A stretch of 44,376 bases of DNA from contig CAKZMQ010000012.1 of the NCBI GenBank assembly GCA_937128795.1, positions 1 through 44,376 on the forward strand, in the 5' to 3' direction. This DNA comes from an uncultured Solirubrobacterales bacterium (lineage in GTDB: Bacteria > Actinomycetota > Thermoleophilia > Solirubrobacterales > JACPNS01). The position numbers and the translations under genes were made by a program. Of the stretch, positions 38,998-44,376 are shown piece by piece. The notes beneath the pieces were generated by a model that worked only from the letters and a program-made list of their open reading frames with translations, had not been told where the DNA came from and did not search any database. Numbering within the stretch: the stretch's first letter is position 1; each line of letters starts with the position of its first letter.

Positions 38998-40320
38998 ATG
39001 AGTAAGTCAAAGAGTGTCCTTTCCAGCCTGACGGTGTGGGGAGTCGTGACAGTCGTTCTCGGTATCATCTTGGAAGCCGTCGGAATCGCTGAATCTGAAG
39101 CAACGAATGTGGTCGAAAGCGTTGGCGTGATTCTGGCGTTCATCGGTCGCTTGCGAGCAAGCCAACCGCTCCACATTCGGGCACCGTGGTCCGTGGGACT
39201 GATGGCAGTGGCGATGTGTATCTATGGTGGCTCGACCGTGATGGCTCAACAGTCGCCGCGTCCGCAACCAATTCGTGGCGTCGTTCGCGGTGCGTTGCCC
39301 CACGTGATGATCGTTGGTGTTGACGGCGTACGAAACGAGTTGCGAGGCAACGCGCGCTCCAGTGCCACACCTGGCCAACAGACACCCGGCCAACAGACAT
39401 CAGGTCTATGGCGTTGGTCGGCCAGCGGTCAGGCTCATCATGCTTCAGTCGTGCAAGTATGGAATCCCGTCGATAGCTCGGCTGGTTCAGGCGTCTATTG
39501 CGAGTGGAATGGCTTCGCCGGAGTCTTGACGTGTGCGCATCTCAATCCGCGTGGCACGCTGCGAGTGACGTTTTCGGATGGCGTGACAACGAATGGTGAC
39601 GCGACAATTGATCGATTCAAACACGACGTTGCGTTTGTCTATGTGACGCATCCAACGATTCGTCCGGTGCCAATTGCAACGCACAACGTACGAGCAGGCG
39701 ATCTGGTGGAGTTCGTGACGTACGGCGGGCCAGAAAGCAAGCTGCGACATTTTGTTGGAGCCGTAAGCAGCATCGGCCAACGAATGGAAGTAGCGACGCC
39801 AGTCACGCACGGAGACAGCGGCGGGCCAGTCTTCAATCTGCATGGTGAGTTGGTCGGCATTCAATCCGTTGGCATCGGCAACACGATTGCGACAGCGCAA
39901 GGCTTCCCCGTGTATCAATCGTCAGGTGCCGTTACGTGGACAGCGTTGACTCAATTCTTGCAACGCTGCCAAGCTGGCCAGTGTTCGCCGCAAGAACTGC
40001 AACCGGGCAGATTGCAGTTCTATCCGCCTGATCAACAGGCCGTTGGGCCGTCAGCGCCTGCAGTACCGCCAGATCCGCCGATGATCGATCGAGAATCGAT
40101 TGTCGCGATGGTTCGGCAACAGTTGGCTGACGAGATCCGAGAAGGCAAATATCCAGAGTTGCGAGGGCCGCCGGGACCGCAAGGTGCGCCAGCTCTTGTT
40201 GATCTGGATGCGTTGGCAAAGAAATTGCCGCCGGTCGTGTTGTCGATCGACGGTGCCGAAAGAAAGGCTCCACTCGGCCAACCACTGCGTTTGAAGAATC
40301 AACAGCGGCAAGTCCGCTGA
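38998..40320 (+). CDS. Membrane-anchored trypsin-like protease with collagen-like tail
   Basis: ATG 38998 gives 440 residues. Residues ~8-55 are holin-like (LTVWGVVTVVLGIILEAVG, VVESVGVILAFIGRLRASQPL), followed by a further hydrophobic segment ending at AMCIYGGSTVMAQQ. From ~150 comes a chymotrypsin-fold protease with His181 (LTCAHL), Asp210 (KHDVAF) and Ser274 (THGDSGGPV). The C-terminus has a short collagen-like GPPGPQGAP. Phage serine proteases of this kind are rare. With a holin candidate next door and no endolysin seen, a role in lysing a protein-rich envelope is possible; head maturation is already covered by another protease. Confidence 0.8.
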   Translation: MSKSKSVLSSLTVWGVVTVVLGIILEAVGIAESEATNVVESVGVILAFIGRLRASQPLHIRAPWSVGLMAVAMCIYGGSTVMAQQSPRPQPIRGVVRGALPHVMIVGVDGVRNELRGNARSSATPGQQTPGQQTSGLWRWSASGQAHHASVVQVWNPVDSSAGSGVYCEWNGFAGVLTCAHLNPRGTLRVTFSDGVTTNGDATIDRFKHDVAFVYVTHPTIRPVPIATHNVRAGDLVEFVTYGGPESKLRHFVGAVSSIGQRMEVATPVTHGDSGGPVFNLHGELVGIQSVGIGNTIATAQGFPVYQSSGAVTWTALTQFLQRCQAGQCSPQELQPGRLQFYPPDQQAVGPSAPAVPPDPPMIDRESIVAMVRQQLADEIREGKYPELRGPPGPQGAPALVDLDALAKKLPPVVLSIDGAERKAPLGQPLRLKNQQRQVR

Positions 40321-40364
40321 GATCGATAGGGAATTGACCACCACTTTTGCGAAAGGCGCATACG

Positions 40365-40616
40365 ATGGCAGAAGAACAGACGGTTGGTGGCAACACTGAC
40401 ATTACGGGCGGATTTCCGATTGGCGCGAGTTCGTCGGAGACCATGCAATCTCAACAAGTCATGGGCAACGACGTACCGATCGATGTCAATCCGAACGCGA
40501 TCTACGCACGATCGCAGGCATTGACGGTTGACTTGGCTGGCAAGAACTTCGCTGCTGCGGCGGATCGACGTACGATCCTAGCTGATGCAGCGATGGGCAA
40601 AGCGGCTGGCGCGTAA
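40365..40616 (+). CDS. Hypothetical small protein
   Basis: ATG 40365 gives 83 residues, MAEEQTVGGNTDITGGFPIG..., with a flexible Gly/Ser/Gln start and a helical end (LTVDLAGKNFAAAADRRTILADAAMGKAAG). Its stop overlaps the next start (TAATG), so the two are translated together. Function unknown; could be a small virion or scaffold-like protein. Confidence 0.5.
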   Translation: MAEEQTVGGNTDITGGFPIGASSSETMQSQQVMGNDVPIDVNPNAIYARSQALTVDLAGKNFAAAADRRTILADAAMGKAAGA

Positions 40617-40807
40617 TGGCGACCGCGTTGGATCGGATCATGAACTTGGTCGATCACACGATCGACCAAGTTGAATCCGGCGAGTCGATTGATCACGACA
40701 AGCTGATCAAGCGACTCGACTTAGAGACGGTTCGCGCGGGAGTCGAATTTGCAATTGACGCGGACACGAGGACGAGAAACGCAGATGGCCAGCTCTTCGC
40801 AAATTGA
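40616..40807 (+). CDS. Hypothetical 63-residue helical protein
   Basis: The product MATALDRIMNLVDHTIDQVESGESIDHDKLIKRLDLETVRAGVEFAIDADTR... is a simple helical bundle candidate. It overlaps the genes before (1 base) and after (23 bases). No family recognised. Confidence 0.5.
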   Translation: MATALDRIMNLVDHTIDQVESGESIDHDKLIKRLDLETVRAGVEFAIDADTRTRNADGQLFAN

Positions 40808-41117
40808 CAAAGAGCAACTCTACGGTGAATACCTCAACGATCACCGTAGAAAGTCTCGCATGGCAGAGCAGTTGGCTCGCAAGTCGCTCGACTTACCGGA
40901 CGCCGACGACATGCAGGTGACAAACACGACGACGACAGGACTTGGCTGGAAAGAATTGGTAGCAATGGGTGTACTCGTCGGCGGCGGTGCAATCGGCGGA
41001 CACCTCTTGACGCAATCACATGACCGCGATGCGATCACGCCACCACCAGCCGCGACACACCACGAACACACGGACACAGACACGGTGACTGTGTTGGGAT
41101 TCGACGAATCACAATAA
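40785..41117 (+). CDS. Single-span membrane protein
   Basis: ATG 40785 lies inside the preceding gene. The 110-residue product has a charged helical N-terminus (SQIDKEQLYGEYLNDHRRKSRMAEQLARK), one membrane segment (~residues 50-67, ELVAMGVLVGGGAIGGHLL) and a His/Thr/Asp tail. Orientation by positive charges suggests the N-terminus stays inside. It may join the membrane proteins upstream in a lysis cassette. Confidence 0.55.
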   Translation: MASSSQIDKEQLYGEYLNDHRRKSRMAEQLARKSLDLPDADDMQVTNTTTTGLGWKELVAMGVLVGGGAIGGHLLTQSHDRDAITPPPAATHHEHTDTDTVTVLGFDESQ

Positions 41118-41151
41118 ATCGTACGGGCGGGGCAACTGAGGCTGGGGCACT

Positions 41152-41230
41152 GCGGCGTTTGGATGAACAACACGACTTCTCGGCGAAAGCCTACCCCCAT
41201 CGTGTTGCCATTCGCCGCGCCTCTTTTTAT
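41152..41230 (+). terminator. Nested hairpin terminator
   Basis: GCGGCG (41152-41157) pairs with CGCCGC (41213-41218) and inside it AACACGA (41169-41175) pairs with TCGTGTT (41200-41206). CTCTTTTTATTT follows. It ends the lysis-type operon before the fibre genes. Confidence 0.55.
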
Positions 41231-41250
41231 TTACTGACAAGGGCAATCCG

Positions 41251-41745
41251 ATGACGAATGTAATGTACGCCAAGGGATGGAAGAAGGTTTACGAGGGAGC
41301 GAGCGGAATCAATGTGCTTGGTGACATTCGCTTAGCGCTCGTCATGACGAACACGACTTGCGATACCGAAAACGATTCGATTGAGTTTCTCGATGACTTC
41401 ACGACGCTCGACGAATATGACGGCACTGGGTACGCTCGCTTGGCGTTGTCGACGGCCACGCCGAGCTTCACGCACGATACGACTCGCAACAGCCTGAAGC
41501 TGGTGTGTACGTCGCATCCAGCGTTTCCCACGCTATCGGGCGACGGCACGCGCAACGTGCAAGGTGTGCTGTATTACATCAATGTATTGGCAGATGATGC
41601 ACAGAGCGTGCCGTTGATCTATGCGCCGTACACTACGCCACGCGTGCCTGACGGAACGGACTTCACGATTGAGTTGCCTAGCGACAAGGTGGTTGCTGAA
41701 TTCTTCCAAGCGGCCACGTCGACGACGCCAATCACAAACGACTAA
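41251..41745 (+). CDS. Structural-type protein, paralogue 1
   Basis: The 164-residue product is beta-rich (INVLGDIRLALVMTNTT, GTGYARLALSTATPSFTHD, VQGVLYYINVLADD). It is clearly paralogous to the next gene: MTNTT.DTEND, DDFTTLDE.DG.GYA, GTR.V.GVL, Y..PRV.DGTDF align in order. Such pairs occur among virion-surface and fibre-base proteins of siphoviruses. Position before the long repetitive protein suggests a fibre or host-contact role. Confidence 0.6.
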   Translation: MTNVMYAKGWKKVYEGASGINVLGDIRLALVMTNTTCDTENDSIEFLDDFTTLDEYDGTGYARLALSTATPSFTHDTTRNSLKLVCTSHPAFPTLSGDGTRNVQGVLYYINVLADDAQSVPLIYAPYTTPRVPDGTDFTIELPSDKVVAEFFQAATSTTPITND

Positions 41746-41841
41746 AAAGCAATTCGGACGATCCATCGGCGCGTGGTGTGGACTGGATGCCCACCGCGCG
41801 GCGTTGGGTTCGTAATGCTCAATTACCACAAGGGCAGCTCA

Positions 41842-42270
41842 ATGGCATCGAAAGTCTTCAACGAAGGAAAAGAGAATTTCGCGCAAGAAGATATTCTCAC
41901 TATCACGGTCAAGGCATTGCTGCTGATGACCAACACGACGGCGGATACCGAGAACGATGGTATCTCGGCAACCACAGACTTCACCACGCTCGACGAGCAT
42001 GATGGCTCTGGCTACGCGCAGCAGACGCTCGCGAGCAAGACGATCACCAAGGACGACACTAACGACCGTGCTGTGTTTGATGCGGCTGACGTGACATTCA
42101 CGAGCCTAGGCGCTGGCACGCGTGACGTTGCTGGTGTGCTGTTGGTGTGGGACGACGGCGGCACGTTGCGACCCATTAGTTGGCATGAGTACACAAGCCC
42201 GCGTGTTGCGGATGGCACAGACTTTGTTGTGCAGTGGAGAAGTGATACCGGCATCATTCTGGTGCAGTAA
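41842..42270 (+). CDS. Structural-type protein, paralogue 2
   Basis: ATG 41842 is preferred (MASKVFNEGKENFAQEDILT); an upstream in-frame ATG at 41815 is possible. The 142-residue product repeats the pattern of the previous gene (MTNTTADTEND, DFTTLDEHDGSGYAQ, GTRDVAGVLLVW, YTSPRVADGTDF) but lacks its first ~10 residues and the C-terminal ~15. Divergence shows an old duplication. The gap before it holds a hairpin GCGCGTGGTG / CCCACCGCGC. Confidence 0.6.
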   Translation: MASKVFNEGKENFAQEDILTITVKALLLMTNTTADTENDGISATTDFTTLDEHDGSGYAQQTLASKTITKDDTNDRAVFDAADVTFTSLGAGTRDVAGVLLVWDDGGTLRPISWHEYTSPRVADGTDFVVQWRSDTGIILVQ

Positions 42271-42281
42271 GAGGAGCCACG

Positions 42282-44264
42282 ATGCCATCGCAAACCAAAA
42301 CGCCGGGCACGATCTCGGAATCGTGTGCGAGCGGATCAGAAGCCAGTTGGTCAAGCCTTGGCAATGTATCCACTCGCGACGGCACACTAGCGACGGCGAC
42401 TACTGGTACTGGCGGTGTTGATGATACGTGTTCGATCGTGTGCAGCGACTTTGGCTTTACCATCCCGTCCGATCAAGAAATCATTTTGATAGACGTGGTG
42501 GTGCGATGTAAGCGCGGACCCGCCGGCGGCGCGTTGCTGTCGCCGGTGCGACTGTACAACGCTACCGCAATCGGGGTCGCCAAATCCGCTGGCGCGATTG
42601 GTCCGACAGTCTCTGACTACTCAATCTCGGATGATGTGGACGGGTGGGAGGCAGAGCTTTCGGTCAGCGACGTTAACTCGACTGACTTTGGTTGCGTCGT
42701 AAAATTCACCGAAGACACGGACACGCCGTCGGTCAGTGTGGATGTCGTCGAAATGACGGTGTACTACATCCCGATGCAACCGCCAACTGTTTCTGTGACG
42801 CTTGCGGCCCAATTGCCCTATGGGCCGCCGCCGCTCGCCCCATCCACATCCGTGTCATTGGTAGCACAGCCACCAGCAATCGAGACAGCGCCGGTGGTGT
42901 CAATTACTCTCGCGGCTCAAGTTCCTGCCGGGCCGCTGCCGAGTGCGCCGACGGTCGGCCTGTCGCTCGATGCGTTTGAGCCGATCGGCCCGTACGAAAG
43001 GCCGCCGACACAGACTGTGACATTGGTCGTGCAAGAAGCGATCCAACCAGCCGAAACACTGCGACACACAGTCGCTGTATTGACGTTCGGCTCGCACCCA
43101 GTAACTGTGCAGGAGATCACAACCGGGGTCGCGATTTTCGGCACGCACGTCGAGGCGCTGGGGCACGCCAACGTGGTCGGCACATCTACATCTATAGTGT
43201 CACCGATCGCAACAACGGCGATTGTCGCGACAACTGCCATTCTAGTCGAACCCCTTGAGCCATCCACGTATGTCGCAATCAGCGATGCGATCGGCGAGAG
43301 TGAATTGCTCGAAGAAACCAACATTGTCGCCACCAGCCAGCTGCTACCGTCACCTTTGGCGATGACGGCCATCGTCGCAACTGCGCCGACGTTGTTCCAT
43401 CCGCTTGAACGGACTGCGATCATCGGCACAAGCCAACGGCTGAACGAATCGGTCGAAGTCAATGAGCCCCTGGCTATCGTGCATAGTACCCCGGCTCTCG
43501 TGCAACCCGTCGAGGCCCTTTCGGCAGCGACTTACATCGCCGTGTCTTCTTTGCAGCGACCGCTTGAAACAACTCACATCGTTAGCGTTAGCACTGATCT
43601 TGTACAGTTGCCAGATGCTCCACTTGCGACAACGGCTATAGTCGCAACATCATCACTCCACCGGCCGATGACACCCACGCAGTTGGTGGCGGTGTTGCCA
43701 GATCTAGTTTCGTTGCCAGATGCACCGCTTGATAAAGTCACCATCGTCGCAGTGTCTTCGAGTGAAGAACCACTAACGACGGCTGCCGTCATCGCCATTT
43801 CTAACGAGCTTGTTCAGTTGCCAGACGTTCCGATTGACACCACTTACGTCGTGGGAACATCGGCACCGATTGGTCAACCGATCGAACAACTAACCACCAC
43901 GCACGTGGTTGGTGTATCGGACCGACTTGGCGAAACAATTGAACAACTCACTAAGACTGTCGCCGTCGGCATGTCATCACAACAACGACCGTTGGTAACA
44001 ACACGCATCGTTGGTGCTGTAAACGCGTTGGTGGCACTGCCAGACATACCACTTCCACAAACCACCGTGGTCGCAACAGCGCAAAGCGTTGTGCAACCAA
44101 TTGAGATTGTCGAAGCAACCAACGTCATAGGTGTGTCGCATCGACTCACTGAAACGATTGAAGTCATCGAACAAACTAACGTGGTCGTGTTGTCTTCTGA
44201 ACACGGACAAGGTTATCTCACTATGCCGGTTGGCGTGTTCGTTGCGCCACGAATCGGCTGCTGA
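42282..44264 (+). CDS. Long repetitive fibre-like protein
   Basis: The 660-residue product has an N-terminal beta-sandwich (~1-165, IILIDVVVRCKRGPAGGALL, VSVDVVEMTVYYIPM), a proline-rich region of short repeats (~166-260, VSVTLAAQLPYGPPP, VSITLAAQVPAGPLP), and from ~265 about fifteen repeats of 20-28 residues built on (T)xIVATSxxL..PLE (for example ATTAIVATSSLHRP, TTHVVGVSDRLGE). Regular hydrophobic strands with turns suit a beta-solenoid or long fibre. It is likely a tail or head fibre. Its last residues drop the repeat (YLTMPVGVFVAPRIGC). Confidence 0.65.
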   Translation: MPSQTKTPGTISESCASGSEASWSSLGNVSTRDGTLATATTGTGGVDDTCSIVCSDFGFTIPSDQEIILIDVVVRCKRGPAGGALLSPVRLYNATAIGVAKSAGAIGPTVSDYSISDDVDGWEAELSVSDVNSTDFGCVVKFTEDTDTPSVSVDVVEMTVYYIPMQPPTVSVTLAAQLPYGPPPLAPSTSVSLVAQPPAIETAPVVSITLAAQVPAGPLPSAPTVGLSLDAFEPIGPYERPPTQTVTLVVQEAIQPAETLRHTVAVLTFGSHPVTVQEITTGVAIFGTHVEALGHANVVGTSTSIVSPIATTAIVATTAILVEPLEPSTYVAISDAIGESELLEETNIVATSQLLPSPLAMTAIVATAPTLFHPLERTAIIGTSQRLNESVEVNEPLAIVHSTPALVQPVEALSAATYIAVSSLQRPLETTHIVSVSTDLVQLPDAPLATTAIVATSSLHRPMTPTQLVAVLPDLVSLPDAPLDKVTIVAVSSSEEPLTTAAVIAISNELVQLPDVPIDTTYVVGTSAPIGQPIEQLTTTHVVGVSDRLGETIEQLTKTVAVGMSSQQRPLVTTRIVGAVNALVALPDIPLPQTTVVATAQSVVQPIEIVEATNVIGVSHRLTETIEVIEQTNVVVLSSEHGQGYLTMPVGVFVAPRIGC

Positions 44265-44266
44265 AG

Positions 44267-44325
44267 AATCGACGTAAGTCCTTATGCCACGCTGCACGAA
44301 AATCGACGTAAGTCCTTATGCCACG
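44267..44325. repeat. 25-bp direct repeat pair at the right end
   Basis: AATCGACGTAAGTCCTTATG plus CCACG occurs at 44267-44291 and 44301-44325, identical, 34 bases apart. The following GTCAGGCTGG resembles the palindromic repeat family seen earlier. It could be a dispersed host-type repeat or a terminal repeat; the last ~40 bases hold nothing I can name. Confidence 0.7.
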
Positions 44326-44376
44326 TCAGGCTGGTGGCCCCCTGTTAGGTACTGGCGCGGCGATTTCTGAGCATCG

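Overview
The window looks like most of a tailed-phage (siphovirus-type) genome whose host is probably a planctomycete or a close relative. The phage assignment comes from gene order: Nu1-like small terminase, GpA-family large terminase, a gpW-position gene, lambda-type portal, a protease/scaffold/capsid polyprotein, connectors, tail tube, tape measure and tail tip. No sheath or baseplate genes are seen. The host guess is weaker. It rests on the base composition and codon style, an IntI-type integrase, a CsrA homologue, and families of short palindromic and GCGATCAGCGGTCAGC-like repeats between and inside genes. The first ~550 bases do not belong: they join a piece of a membrane transporter to a piece of an unrelated DnaT-like phage gene, so the left end is probably an assembly chimera.

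Layout: 0.55-4.7 kb packaging genes; 4.7-6.8 kb two divergent DNA methyltransferases (adenine type and C5-cytosine type) around a strictly 23-bp-phased array of the hexamer (T/C)GTGAC; 6.84-10.23 kb a 3.39-kb IS1-like transposon, inserted into a second block of that array with an 8-bp target duplication, carrying three small genes, a hairpin-rich non-coding block and a 9/3-cloverleaf tRNA; 10.3-17.3 kb head and connector genes; 17.4-26 kb tail genes; 26-27.4 kb a zinc-ribbon glycosyltransferase; 27.5-28.05 kb a probable attP region (3' fragment of tRNA-Leu with short repeats) bracketed by two related structured elements; 28-29.9 kb a lipoprotein and a tyrosine integrase; 30-33.9 kb an AAA+ ATPase and small early genes including a Gp37/Gp68-family protein; 33.9-35.1 kb a replication-initiator-like gene with four 21-bp palindromic iterons in its middle, as in lambda O; 35.2 kb a CsrA-zinc-ribbon fusion; 36.2-37.6 kb a structured region and an integron-type integrase; 38-41 kb Mu Gam-like protein, membrane proteins and a membrane-anchored trypsin-like protease (candidate lysis functions); 41.2-44.3 kb two tandem paralogues and a long repetitive, probably fibrous protein.

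Nearly all phage genes run left to right in tight, often overlapping units; only the adenine methylase pair and two transposon genes run leftward. The strongest candidates for something undescribed are the 23-bp-phased array, the transposon-borne 9/3 tRNA, the paired structured elements around the tRNA-Leu fragment, and the phage-borne IntI with its structured upstream region.
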